Of a stretch of 63,995 nt of DNA, positions 42,863 to 51,141 are shown one piece after another. The stretch is taken from assembly GCF_016863395.1 (NCBI RefSeq), contig NZ_BOOU01000088.1, forward strand, positions 1 through 63,995. Reading direction: 5' to 3'. Under the pieces are notes generated by a model. The model saw only the letters and a list, made by a program, of their open reading frames with translations, made no database searches and was not told the DNA's origin. Both the position numbers and the translations under genes were made by a program. This DNA is from Sphaerisporangium rufum. Lineage in GTDB: Bacteria; Actinomycetota; Actinomycetes; Streptosporangiales; Streptosporangiaceae. Positions within the stretch are counted from its first letter, which is position 1; every line of letters starts with the position of its first letter.

Positions 42863-43279
42863 GAGTGCTCCTCCCGTTGAGAACCCATGATCGGGAGAGT
42901 AATCAGCGTCACTGACGAAAAACATACCTCATTTCAAACATTTCCAAAGTAATGCATAAATGTACGATCTTACCAATGAAGCGGACTGGCCGTAAATGTT
43001 AGCGTTATACCGATACCTGTTTCGGGTGGCCGTCGTTTTCTGGCAAAAGTCGTGATATGCCCCTTAAGGTAAATTTATAGCTTCTGTCCGTAAGAAGGGT
43101 CTTTTGCGCGGTTCGTACCACAGGCTGCAGGTGAAGATCTGTCGGGTATCGCCGGCGTCGCCGGACACGACGGGTGATCACCCGGCCCTGAGGGCCCGGC
43201 GGCCGGCCGGGTTCCGGAGGCGAGACCGCGCCGGGGCACCTCGTCCGGCGCGGGCCCCGGGCCGCGCTCGGCCGTCGCC
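42863..43279. other. AT-rich promoter region without a gene
   Basis: About 420 bases. From 42900 to 43135 the sequence is far more A/T-rich than the surroundings (for example AAAAACATACCTCATTTC), which stands out in this genome. It holds the upstream region of the metalloprotease. The translated frames near 43000-43330 are short and lack ribosome sites. A transferred promoter island, or a relic of acquired DNA, are both possible. Confidence 0.5.
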
Positions 43280-44281
43280 TCAGGGGAGGAGGGCGCGGGC
43301 CTGGGCGAGCAGCTCGCACTGCTCGCGCCAGTCACCGCCGGCCAGGCCCATGACGATGTGCCCCGCGCCGGCGTCCCGGTATGCGGCCAGCCGCTCGGCG
43401 ACCTCGGCCGGTTCCCCCGCGATCGGGATGGTGATCGCGCGTTCCTGGGACGCGCCGTAGGAACCGGCGATCCCGGCCGCGATCCGGTCCCGGGTGGGCA
43501 GGCCGGCCCCGGAGCCCAGCACGCCGGTGACCCCGACGGCGATCACCGGCACCGGGCGGCCGGCGGCCGCCGACAGCTCGGCGAGCCGGCGGGCGCCCGC
43601 GGCCACCTCCGCGGCCGGCACCAGGGACGGGAACCAGCCGTCGCGCAGCCGGGCCGCCCGGCGGAGCGCGACCGGCGAGGCGTTGCCCACCCAGAACGGC
43701 GGCCGCGGAACGGGCGGCGCCAGGCCGGCGACCGGCGCCTCTCCGGCGGCGGGCGCGATCGGCGGCCCGCCGTCGTGCGCGGACGCGCTCGGGGGCCCGC
43801 TGTCCTGCGGGGCGGAGCGCCCCGCCGCGCCCGGCACCGGACCATGGGGGAGGCGCACCGGGTCGCCCGCCAGCAGCCGCGGCAGCAGCTCCAGCGCGAT
43901 GTCGGTCCGCCGCCCCCGCTCGGCGTAGGGCACGCCGGCGGCGGCCCACTGCGCGGCGCCGCCGCCCGAGCCGACGCCGAGCACCAGCCGGCCGCCGGAC
44001 ACGTACTGCAGGGTGCCGATCTGCTTGGCGGCCCAGGCCAGCGGGCGGATCGCCGGGACGAACACCCCGGCGCCGATCCGGATCCGCCCGGTCGCGGCCG
44101 CCGCCACGGCCAGCGCGACGGCGCAGTCGAGGGTGCCGGCGCCGGCGGCCAGATGGTCGCCGTGCCACACGCCGTCCAGGCCGGCGCTCTCGGCGTGCCG
44201 CGCGGCCGCCGCCAGGTCCAGGCGCTGGTCGCGCTGCGTCCCGACGGAGGGGAGGACCACCCCGATCTCCAGTGAGGTCAC
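43280..44281 (-). CDS. LLM-class F420/FMN-dependent oxidoreductase
   Basis: 333 residues from GTG 44281, with GGAAGGTGG upstream; a GTG three codons earlier is also open. It is a luciferase-like monooxygenase: IGVVLPSVG start, GLDGVWHGDHLAAGAG, RIRIGAGVFVPAIRPLAWAAK, GRLVLGVGSGGG. A Pro/Ala-rich insertion of about 40 residues (about 145-185) interrupts the barrel and is not typical. Substrates range from F420-linked alcohols to alkanes. It lies 28 bases after the MDR oxidoreductase gene on the same strand and may share its transcript. Confidence 0.88.
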   Translation of the reverse strand: MTSLEIGVVLPSVGTQRDQRLDLAAAARHAESAGLDGVWHGDHLAAGAGTLDCAVALAVAAAATGRIRIGAGVFVPAIRPLAWAAKQIGTLQYVSGGRLVLGVGSGGGAAQWAAAGVPYAERGRRTDIALELLPRLLAGDPVRLPHGPVPGAAGRSAPQDSGPPSASAHDGGPPIAPAAGEAPVAGLAPPVPRPPFWVGNASPVALRRAARLRDGWFPSLVPAAEVAAGARRLAELSAAAGRPVPVIAVGVTGVLGSGAGLPTRDRIAAGIAGSYGASQERAITIPIAGEPAEVAERLAAYRDAGAGHIVMGLAGGDWREQCELLAQARALLP

Positions 44282-44309
44282 GGAGACCACCTTCCGATGC
44301 TCGATGGGT

Positions 44310-45221
44310 TCAGCCGACGGTGATGACGACCTTGCCGCGGCCGTGCCCGGACTCCACCTCGCGCTGCGCGTCGGCCGCGCGCTCCAGCGGATAGGTGGAC
44401 CGGATCAGGATGCGCAACCGGCCCTGCGCGTACCGGCCGGCCAGCTCGGCGAGCCGGGCCGCCGAGCGCAGGTTCGGCGTGGTCCGGATGCCGAGTTCCG
44501 CCGCCCGGCCGTGCTCGACCAGGGTGAGGATCCGCCCGCGGTCGGCCACCAGGGCCAGCGACAGGTCGAGCGCGTCACCGCCGGCGCCGTCCAGCACGAC
44601 GTCCACCCCGGCCGGCGCGGCGGCCCGGATCCGGCCGGCCAGCCCGTCGCCGTAGCGGACCGGGATCGCGCCGAACGCCCGCAGGTGGTCGTGGTTCTCC
44701 TCCCGGGCGGTGCCGATCACGGTCGCCCCCGACAGCACCGCCAGCTGGACCGCCACCGTGCCGACCGCACCGGCCGCGCCGTGCACCAGCAGGGTGTCGC
44801 CGGCACCGACCTTCAGCTCCTCCAGCGTGATGTGCGCCGTCTGGGCGGCCGCGCTGAACCCGCCGGCCACCTCCCAGGGCATGCCGGCCGGCTTGGCGGT
44901 CACCTGCTCCGCCGGGACGACCACGTACTCGGCGTAGCCGCCCAGCCGGCCGAACCCCAGCACCTCCGCGCCGGTCGAGAGACCGGTGACCCCGGCGCCG
45001 ACCTGGTCGACCACGCCGGCGAACTCGTTGCCGGGCACCGCGGGCGGCACCGGCGTCATCGCCGGCGGCGTCCGGCCGGCCCGCACCGCGCAGTCGATCG
45101 GCTGTACGCCGGCCGCCTTCACCCGCACCCGCACCTGCCCGGCGCCGGCCACCGGCGTCGCCACCTCGGCCGCTTCCAGTACCTCCGGCCCGCCGAACCG
45201 CGAGAACACCGCCGCCTTCAT
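44310..45221 (-). CDS. Quinone oxidoreductase-like MDR protein behind a SoxR-like box
   Basis: 303 residues from ATG 45221 (AAAGGG upstream). MDR fold: MKAAVFSRFGGPEVLEAAEV, VKAAGVQPIDCAVRAG, GNEFAGVVDQVG and the dinucleotide motif HGAAGAVGTVAVQLAVLSG. No structural zinc cysteines, so a quinone reductase or enoyl-reductase-like enzyme. It lies downstream of a palindrome that matches SoxR/MerR-type operators, with a 19-base promoter spacer. This suggests induction by redox-active compounds, a known regulation of such enzymes in actinomycetes. The LLM gene follows. Confidence 0.9.
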   Translation of the reverse strand: MKAAVFSRFGGPEVLEAAEVATPVAGAGQVRVRVKAAGVQPIDCAVRAGRTPPAMTPVPPAVPGNEFAGVVDQVGAGVTGLSTGAEVLGFGRLGGYAEYVVVPAEQVTAKPAGMPWEVAGGFSAAAQTAHITLEELKVGAGDTLLVHGAAGAVGTVAVQLAVLSGATVIGTAREENHDHLRAFGAIPVRYGDGLAGRIRAAAPAGVDVVLDGAGGDALDLSLALVADRGRILTLVEHGRAAELGIRTTPNLRSAARLAELAGRYAQGRLRILIRSTYPLERAADAQREVESGHGRGKVVITVG

Positions 45222-45544
45222 CGAAGCCCTTTCGTCGTCCGCTGACGAAGAGCAACCCTGCAACCTCAAGCCGACTTGACGTCAACTCCAGGGCGGGTCT
45301 CGGCCGGCGAGTCCGGCCTGGACCGGTCGCGCACGTACGGATGACCGTGCGGTCGATGCGCTGCCTCCTCAGGCCGGCAGCTACGGGACGATCGCCTCCG
45401 ATGGGGCCGAACAGGCGGCAAGGCAGCGCTCTGGCGTCGGCCTCATAGCGGCGGTTCGGCATGGCTTCGCCGCCGCGCCGGCCGGGCGGCGGTGCCGCTC
45501 GATCGCTCCGCTCGCCGGCCGGCGAAGAGGTCCGAGCGCCGGTC
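45222..45544. other. Gap holding a SoxR-like promoter; the rest has no gene
   Basis: About 320 bases between the MDR gene and pcaG. The first 65 bases hold the operator and promoter described separately. The rest is GC-rich with only short shadow frames. In several actinomycetes pcaB/pcaL follow pcaG, but neither is here. Confidence 0.5.
45264..45285 (-). promoter_or_regulatory. SoxR/MerR-like operator within a 19-base spacer promoter
   Basis: On the minus strand TTGACG (45285-45280) is followed after 19 bases by CAGGGT, and the spacer region is an 18-base imperfect palindrome CGTCAAGTCGGCTTGAGG (45281-45264). This matches the shape of SoxR boxes (CCTCAAG...CTTGAGG) with two mismatched pairs. 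A 19-base spacer is the hallmark of MerR-family activation. The MDR oxidoreductase starts about 43 bases downstream. No soxR gene is in the window. Confidence 0.65.
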
Positions 45545-46117
45545 TCAGGTGGTGGGGAAGTCGAGGAAGACGGTCTCCTCGGCGGGGTCGGCGGACTGGA
45601 GGCGGATGTCGAAGCGGTGGACGCCGGGAGACTCCTCGCCGGCGATGAGGGTGGCGCGGCGGGCCGGGTCCAGCGAGTCGAGCAGCGGGTCGCCCGGTTC
45701 GGCGGCCAGGTAGGCGCGGGTGTAGAGGTGGTGCAGCAGGCCGCGGGCGTGCACGCACACCGCCAGGTACGGCGCGCCGCCCGGGCGCAGGGTGCGCAGC
45801 GTCCAGTGGCCGTCGGCGTCGGTGGGCACCCGGCCGAACCCGGTGAAGCGGACCGGGTCGCGTCCGGCGACCGCGCCGGTGACCGGGTCGCGGCGCAGCG
45901 TCCCGGGCGCGCCGGCCAGGCCGCCGGCCGGGTCGGCCTGCCAGAACTCCAGCAGCGCGTCCGGCACCGGCGCCCCGGCGCCGTCGTACACGTGACCGTG
46001 CAGCAGGATCGCGTCCGGATGTCCGGGCGGGACGAGGTCGCCGCCGCCGGGGAACGGCAGCGCGTACCCGTAGAACGGGCCGACCGTCTGGGACGGGGTG
46101 GGCGGCAGGGCGGTCAT
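45545..46117 (-). CDS. pcaG: Protocatechuate 3,4-dioxygenase, alpha subunit
   Basis: 190 residues from ATG 46117 (GGAG upstream). The intradiol dioxygenase fold without iron ligands, as usual for the alpha chain: TPSQTVGPFYGYALPF at the start, DALLEFWQADPAGG, GRVPTDADGHWTLRT and VHARGLLHHLYTRAYL. It forms the Fe(III) enzyme with PcaH and opens the protocatechuate ring to 3-carboxy-muconate. It is the last pca gene seen; the 181-base gap to pcaH is unusual, since the two often overlap. Confidence 0.94.
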   Translation of the reverse strand: MTALPPTPSQTVGPFYGYALPFPGGGDLVPPGHPDAILLHGHVYDGAGAPVPDALLEFWQADPAGGLAGAPGTLRRDPVTGAVAGRDPVRFTGFGRVPTDADGHWTLRTLRPGGAPYLAVCVHARGLLHHLYTRAYLAAEPGDPLLDSLDPARRATLIAGEESPGVHRFDIRLQSADPAEETVFLDFPTT

Positions 46118-46150
46118 GCGCACTCCATCGTGGTGGCGAGCGTGGGCCGC

Positions 46151-46251
46151 AACGGCCGTCGCCGGTCCGGGCGGCGATGGGACCGGGTGGCGGTGTGACG
46201 GGTGGCGCCGGTCCGGCCGGCGGTGGAACGGCCGTCGCCGGTCCGGGCGGC
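46151..46251. repeat. Duplicated 25-base repeat in the pcaH-pcaG spacer
   Basis: An identical 25-base sequence occurs at 46151-46175 and 46227-46251, beginning AACGGCCGTCGCCGG, with further related GGCGATGGGAC and GCCGGTCCGG fragments between and after them. It fills the 181-base spacer between pcaH and pcaG. No frame or ribosome site is supported here. It looks like a small intra-operon expansion. Confidence 0.75.
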
Positions 46252-46298
46252 GCGGGTCTGAATGGCGATGGGACGGGCGTCCGCTGCGGGGGCCGGGC

Positions 46299-47153
46299 TC
46301 ACTCGGCCGGCTCCGTCCAGGTCGCGGCCGGGCCGTCCAGCACGATGTCGAACCGGTACCCCAGCGACCACTCGGGCACCGACAGGTCGTGGTCGTAACC
46401 GGCGATCATGCGCTGCCGGGCCCGCTCGTCCGGCACCGAGTTGAAGATCGGGTCGAACCGGAACAGCGGGTCGCCGGGGAAGTACATCTGGGTGACCAGC
46501 CGCTGGGTGAACGCGGTGCCGAACAGCGAGAAGTGGATGTGCGCCGGCCGCCAGGCGTTGGCGTGGTTGCGCCACGGATAGGCCCCGGGCCGGACCGTGG
46601 TGAAGGTGTAGTTCCCCTCGCCGTCGGTGAGGCAGCGGCCGACGCCGGTGAAGTTCGGGTCCAGCGGCGCCGGGTGGTCGTCGCGCTGGTGGGCGTAGCG
46701 GCCGGAGGCGTTGGCCTGCCAGATCTCCACCAGCTGCCCGCGCACCGGCCGGCCGGCCCGGTCCAGCACCCGGCCGGTGACCGTGATGCGCTCGCCAAGC
46801 GGCTCGCCGGCGTGCTGCCGGGTCAGGTCGTTGTCCAGCGCGGTCACGTCGGTGACCCCGAACACCGGCCCGGTCAGCTCCACCGCCTCCGGATCCCGCA
46901 CGGTGACCGGCGGCTGCTCGGGGTGGCGCAGCAGGCTGCTGCGGTACGGCGTGAAGTCGCGGGCCGCGTGGTGCAGTTCCGGCTCCCCGGCGGCGACCCG
47001 CTTGGCGTACGCCTCGTGCTCCTGGACGATCTCGGCGGTGATCTGGTCCTGGGCGAGCGGCCCGGCGCCGCCGGGCGCCTGCCGGTCCGCCGGGGCGCGG
47101 CCCGGCGCGATCGGGACGGCGGCCCGGGCGGCCCGGGCGTCGGCATCGGTCAT
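46299..47153 (-). CDS. pcaH: Protocatechuate 3,4-dioxygenase, beta subunit
   Basis: 284 residues from ATG 47153 with GGAGG. All four iron ligands are visible: Tyr153 in ASGRYAHQ, Tyr192 in GAYPWRNH, His205 and His207 in WRPAHIHFS. The substrate-site Arg (WRPAH) is present too. An N-terminal extension of about 40 residues is disordered. With PcaG it cleaves protocatechuate between the hydroxyls. The spacer to pcaF (47154-47202) is 49 bases. Firm family assignment. Confidence 0.96.
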   Translation of the reverse strand: MTDADARAARAAVPIAPGRAPADRQAPGGAGPLAQDQITAEIVQEHEAYAKRVAAGEPELHHAARDFTPYRSSLLRHPEQPPVTVRDPEAVELTGPVFGVTDVTALDNDLTRQHAGEPLGERITVTGRVLDRAGRPVRGQLVEIWQANASGRYAHQRDDHPAPLDPNFTGVGRCLTDGEGNYTFTTVRPGAYPWRNHANAWRPAHIHFSLFGTAFTQRLVTQMYFPGDPLFRFDPIFNSVPDERARQRMIAGYDHDLSVPEWSLGYRFDIVLDGPAATWTEPAE

Positions 47154-47202
47154 CGGACACCTCCGAGGAGCCCCGCCGGCCGGCGGGGGAGCGGGCGGGT
47201 GG

Positions 47203-48381
47203 CTAGCGTTCCAGGACCATGGCGATGCCCTGGCCGACACCGATGCACAGCGCTGCCAGGCCGACACCGGACCCGGCGGCGGCGAGCTGGTGCGCGACGG
47301 CGCCGGCCAGCCGGGCGCCGGAGGCGCCGAGCGGGTGGCCGATCGCGATGGCGCCGCCGCGCGGGTTGACGATGCCGGGGTCCAGGTCGGGCAGCTCGGC
47401 CAGGCAGCCGAGCACCTGGACGGCGAACGCCTCGTTCAGCTCGGCCAGCGCCAGGTCGCCGAACCCGCGGCCGGCCCGGCGCAGCGCGCGGCCGGCCGCC
47501 TCGACCGGGCCGAGCCCGAAGAACTGCGGCTCGATGCCGCTGACCGCGCACGAGCGGATGCGGGCGAGCGGCGGGCGGCCGATCTCGGCGAGCCCTTCCT
47601 CATCGGCGAGCAGCAGGGCGGCGGCCCCGTCGCTGAGCGGCGAGGAGTTGCCCGCGGTGACGGTGCCGCCGGCCCGGAAGGCCGGCTTGAGCCGGGCCAG
47701 CGCCTCCATCGAGGTGGCGTCCCGGATGCTCTCGTCCCGGGGCAGGTCGACGCCGGGCACCGGGACGACCTCGGCGGCGTAGTGGCCCTCGGCCCAGGCG
47801 CGGGCCGCCTTGCGGTGGCTGGCCAGCGCGAAGGCGTCCTGCGCCTCGCGGGAGACGGTGTGCTTACCGGCGATCAGCTCGGCGCCCTCGCCGAGGGCGA
47901 CCGTCCATTCCGACGGCATCCGCGGGTTGACCAGCCGCCAGCCGAGCGTGGTGGAGGGCAGCTCCTGCGGCCCGGCGGGGAAGGCGCGGTCGGGTTTGGG
48001 CAGCACCCAGGGGGCGCGGGTCATCGACTCCACCCCGCCGGCCACCGCCACCCGGGCCTCGCCGGTGGCGATGGCCCGGTAGGCCTGGATGACGGCCTCC
48101 AGGCCCGAGCCGCACAGCCGGTTGACGGTGGCGCCGGGCACGGTGACCGGCAGCCCGGCGAGCAGCACGGCCATCCGGGCGACGTCGCGGTTCTCCTCGC
48201 CGGCGCCGTTGGCGTTGCCGAAGTACACGTCGTCCACCCGGGCCGGGTCCAGCGCGGGGGAGCGGTCGAGCAGGGCGCGCAGCACGTGGGCGGCCAGGTC
48301 GTCGGGGCGGGTGCCGGCCAGCGCGCCGCCGTGCCTGCCGATCGGGGTGCGCAGCGCGTCGACGATGTAGACGTCGCTCAT
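47203..48381 (-). CDS. pcaF: Beta-ketoadipyl-CoA thiolase
   Basis: 392 residues from ATG 48381, overlapping the pcaJ stop. Thiolase hallmarks: Cys90 in [36 protein letters not shown] and [14 protein letters not shown]. The start [19 protein letters not shown] is the usual PcaF beginning. It splits beta-ketoadipyl-CoA into succinyl-CoA and acetyl-CoA, the last step of the pathway. Neighbours make that assignment safe. Confidence 0.95.
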   Translation of the reverse strand: MSDVYIVDALRTPIGRHGGALAGTRPDDLAAHVLRALLDRSPALDPARVDDVYFGNANGAGEENRDVARMAVLLAGLPVTVPGATVNRLCGSGLEAVIQAYRAIATGEARVAVAGGVESMTRAPWVLPKPDRAFPAGPQELPSTTLGWRLVNPRMPSEWTVALGEGAELIAGKHTVSREAQDAFALASHRKAARAWAEGHYAAEVVPVPGVDLPRDESIRDATSMEALARLKPAFRAGGTVTAGNSSPLSDGAAALLLADEEGLAEIGRPPLARIRSCAVSGIEPQFFGLGPVEAAGRALRRAGRGFGDLALAELNEAFAVQVLGCLAELPDLDPGIVNPRGGAIAIGHPLGASGARLAGAVAHQLAAAGSGVGLAALCIGVGQGIAMVLER

Positions 48382-49058
48382 CGGGCCTTCGCCTCCTTGG
48401 AGCCGGCCGGGTGCGGGGGCGGCCCGGTGCCGTCGCGCAGGCCGGCGCCGGTGGCGGCCCTGACCTGCTCGGCGGTGACGCCGGGCGCGGTCTCCACCAG
48501 TACCAGGCCGGCGGGGGTGACGTCGAGCACGCCGAGGTCGGTGATGATCCGGTGCACGCAGGCTCGGCCGGTGAGCGGCAGCGTGCATTCCTCCAGGATC
48601 TTGGGGGAGCCGTCCTTGGCGGTGTGCTCCATAAGCACCAGCACCCGGCGGGCGCCGTGCACCAGGTCCATCGCGCCGCCCATGCCGCGGACCATCTTGC
48701 CGGGGATCAGCCAGTTGGCCAGGTCGCCGCCGGACGACACCTGCATGGCGCCGAGCACCGCGACGTCGATGTGGCCGCCGCGGATCATGCCGAATGACAG
48801 CGCCGAGTCGAAGAAGGCGGCGCCGGGCAGCACGGTGACGGTCTCCTTGCCCGCGTTGATCAGGTCGGGGTCGACCTCGTCCTCGCGCGGGTAGGGGCCG
48901 ACGCCGAGGACGCCGTTCTCCGAGTGCAGCACCACGTCCACCCCGGGCGGCAGATGCTCGGGGATGCGGGTGGGCAGGCCGATGCCGAGGTTGACGTACC
49001 CGCCGTCGGGCAGCTCGCGGGCCGCGCGGGCGGCCATCTCGTCCCTGGTCCACGCCAT
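48378..49058 (-). CDS. pcaJ: 3-Oxoadipate CoA-transferase, subunit B
   Basis: 226 residues from ATG 49058. Beta subunit of a family I CoA-transferase: [20 protein letters not shown], catalytic Glu47 in [14 protein letters not shown], and [19 protein letters not shown]. The start overlaps pcaI by one base (TGATG) and the end overlaps pcaF by four. With PcaI it moves CoA from succinyl-CoA to beta-ketoadipate. The C-terminus ends in a short Pro/Lys-rich tail. Confidence 0.95.
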   Translation of the reverse strand: MAWTRDEMAARAARELPDGGYVNLGIGLPTRIPEHLPPGVDVVLHSENGVLGVGPYPREDEVDPDLINAGKETVTVLPGAAFFDSALSFGMIRGGHIDVAVLGAMQVSSGGDLANWLIPGKMVRGMGGAMDLVHGARRVLVLMEHTAKDGSPKILEECTLPLTGRACVHRIITDLGVLDVTPAGLVLVETAPGVTAEQVRAATGAGLRDGTGPPPHPAGSKEAKAR

Positions 49059-49813
49059 CAGCCGCGCACCGTCCTCTTCTCGATGCCCTTTTCGGCGGCC
49101 TGCTCGGGGGTGAGGGCCAGCACGTGCTGGACGAACACCCCGGGCACGTGCACCAGGTCGGGGTCCAGCTCGCCGGGCTCGACCAGTTCCTCGACCTCGG
49201 CGATGGTCACCCGGCCGGCCATCGCGGCGAGCGGGTTGAAGTTGCGTGCCGCGCGGTGGAAGACCAGGTTGCCGTGCCGGTCGCCGCGGGCGGCGCGCAC
49301 CAGGGCGAAGTCGGTGGTGATGGCGAGCTCCAGCGCGTGCTCCCGCCCGGCGAACGCGCGCACCTCCTTGGCCGGCGAGGCGACCGCGACGGTGCCGTCC
49401 GGGCCGTACCGCCAGGGCAGCCCGCCATCGGCGACCGGGGTGCCGACGCCGGCCGGGGTGTAGAAGGCCGGGATGCCGCAGCCGCCGGCCCGCAGCCGCT
49501 CGGCCAGGGTGCCCTGCGGGACCAGCTCCACCTCGATCTCGCCGGCCAGGTACTGCCGGGCGAACTCCTTGTTCTCGCCGACGTAGCTGCCGGTCACCCG
49601 GGAGATGCGGCCGGCGGCGAGCAGCACGCCGAGGCCGCCGCCGTCGACGCCGCAGTTGTTGGAGACCACGTGCAGGCCGCGCGCCCCGGAGTCGTGCAGC
49701 GCGCGGATGAGCGTGGTGGGCACCCCGCTCAGCCCGAAGCCGCCGACGGCGAGCGAGGCCCCGTCGCCGATCCGCGCGACCGCCGCCGCGGCGCTCGCCA
49801 CCACCTTGTCCAT
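49058..49813 (-). CDS. pcaI: 3-Oxoadipate CoA-transferase, subunit A
   Basis: 251 residues from ATG 49813 (AAGGGCGG upstream); an earlier GTG at 49837 lies in the operator. Alpha subunit of a family I CoA-transferase: [34 protein letters not shown], and [20 protein letters not shown]. It is the first gene of the pca operon, directly behind two IclR-like sites. It works with PcaJ in activating beta-ketoadipate. Confidence 0.95.
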   Translation of the reverse strand: MDKVVASAAAAVARIGDGASLAVGGFGLSGVPTTLIRALHDSGARGLHVVSNNCGVDGGGLGVLLAAGRISRVTGSYVGENKEFARQYLAGEIEVELVPQGTLAERLRAGGCGIPAFYTPAGVGTPVADGGLPWRYGPDGTVAVASPAKEVRAFAGREHALELAITTDFALVRAARGDRHGNLVFHRAARNFNPLAAMAGRVTIAEVEELVEPGELDPDLVHVPGVFVQHVLALTPEQAAEKGIEKRTVRG

Positions 49814-49829
49814 CCGCTGCCGCCCTTCT

Positions 49830-49863
49830 GTTCGCACAGCGAACGTAGGTTCCCTGTGCGTAC
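49830..49863. promoter_or_regulatory. Two IclR/PcaR-like operators before pcaI
   Basis: GTTCGCACAGCGAAC at 49830-49844 is a perfect palindrome with a three-base centre. A second copy, matching 13 of 15 bases when read on the other strand, lies at 49849-49863 (centres 19 bases apart). IclR-family activators such as PcaR/PcaU bind GTTCG-type repeats in front of pca operons. The regulator itself is not in the window. Confidence 0.7.
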
Positions 49864-49967
49864 GGCGCCAGTCTAGCCGGGGCGGGCCGGGGCGGCGCCA
49901 CCCGCCTGGGCCCGGCGCGCTACCGTCCTGCTTCGAGGCGGATTCGCAGCGATCAGGGAGGCGGCGC

Positions 49968-50987
49968 GTGGAACTGCACGACCTGTCGGCCGGCGGCGGG
50001 GTGCTCGCCCGGATGGGCGAGGTCGCCCGGCGGGCGCTGCCCCGCTACGGGCTGCCGCCGGGCACCCCGGTGGCGCTCACCAACGTGTCGGAGAACGCCA
50101 CCTTCACCGTCGGCGGCGGCGACGCGCGGACGATCCTGCGGGTGCATCGGCTCGGCTACCACCCGCCCGCGGCCATCGCCGCCGAGCTCGACTGGCTCAC
50201 CGCGCTGCGCGAGGAGGCCGGCGTGCGCACCCCGGCGGTGCTGCCCGCCCTGGACGGGAGCCGCGTCGTCACCGTCGAGGACCCCGGAGCCCCGCCGCGG
50301 CACTGCGTCATGTTCGAGTTCCTCCCCGGCGACGAGCCGGCCGGCGACCGGCTGCCGGCGCACTTCGAGCCGCTCGGCGCCATCACCGCCCGGATGCACC
50401 GGCACGCGCGCGGCTGGCCGCGGCCGGCCGGCTTCACCCGGTTCCGCTGGGACGAGGACGCCGCGTTCGGCCCGGCGCCCCGGTGGGGCCGCTGGCAGGA
50501 CGGGGCCGGCGTGGACGCCGCCGCCCGGGCGGTGCTGTCCCGGCTGGAGGCGGCGCTGCGCGACCGGCTGGCCGGGTTCGGCACCGGACCGGACCGGTTC
50601 GGGCTCATCCACGCCGACCTGCGGGCCGCCAACCTGCTGGTCGACGGCGCGGCCGGCACCTCGGTGATCGACTTCGACGACTGCGGTTTCGGCTGGTACC
50701 TGTACGACCTCGGCGCCGCGCTGAGCTTCATCGAGCACCACCCTCGCGCGCCGGAGATGGTGGAGTCGTGGCTGCGCGGCTACCGGAGCGTCGCCACGCT
50801 CCCGGCGGCCGACGAAGCCGAGGCGTGGACGTTCGTGCTGCTGCGCCGGCTGATGCTGGTCGCCTGGATCGGCTCGCACCCGGCGGTGGACCTGGCCCGC
50901 GAGCTCGGCGCCGGCTACACCCGCGACACCTGCGAGCTGGCCGAACGTTACCTCGCCGCCGGGCCCGGCGCCGCCCTGGCCGGGTGA
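49968..50987 (+). CDS. APH-fold phosphotransferase (homoserine/aminoglycoside kinase-like)
   Basis: 339 residues from GTG 49968, with AGGGAGG upstream. Protein-kinase-like fold of the APH family: NVSENATFTVGG near the nucleotide site, catalytic loop GLIHADLRAANLLV (Asp as base, Asn downstream) and metal motif VIDFDDCGFGWYLYDLGA. Overall layout is closest to the homoserine-kinase-II/ThrB-like and stress-kinase branch, so a small amine or alcohol substrate is as likely as an antibiotic. Single gene, divergent from pcaI. Confidence 0.88.
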   Translation: MELHDLSAGGGVLARMGEVARRALPRYGLPPGTPVALTNVSENATFTVGGGDARTILRVHRLGYHPPAAIAAELDWLTALREEAGVRTPAVLPALDGSRVVTVEDPGAPPRHCVMFEFLPGDEPAGDRLPAHFEPLGAITARMHRHARGWPRPAGFTRFRWDEDAAFGPAPRWGRWQDGAGVDAAARAVLSRLEAALRDRLAGFGTGPDRFGLIHADLRAANLLVDGAAGTSVIDFDDCGFGWYLYDLGAALSFIEHHPRAPEMVESWLRGYRSVATLPAADEAEAWTFVLLRRLMLVAWIGSHPAVDLARELGAGYTRDTCELAERYLAAGPGAALAG

Positions 50988-51141
50988 CGCCACTGCCGTG
51001 ACGCCACCGCCGGGTGACGCGGCGGCCGGGACGGCGTCATGGCCGGGACGGCGGCTCGGGCGCCGGCCGGCGGCCCGTGCCGGGCGGGCCCATCGGATCC
51101 GGCCGGGTGCGGTGCCGTCCGTCCGTGCGTCGGGGAGGAGA

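Noticed and set aside
45340-45470. A possible transposase fragment on the minus strand after the SoxR-like box
   Set aside because: Only vague resemblance, no inverted repeats and no catalytic motif.
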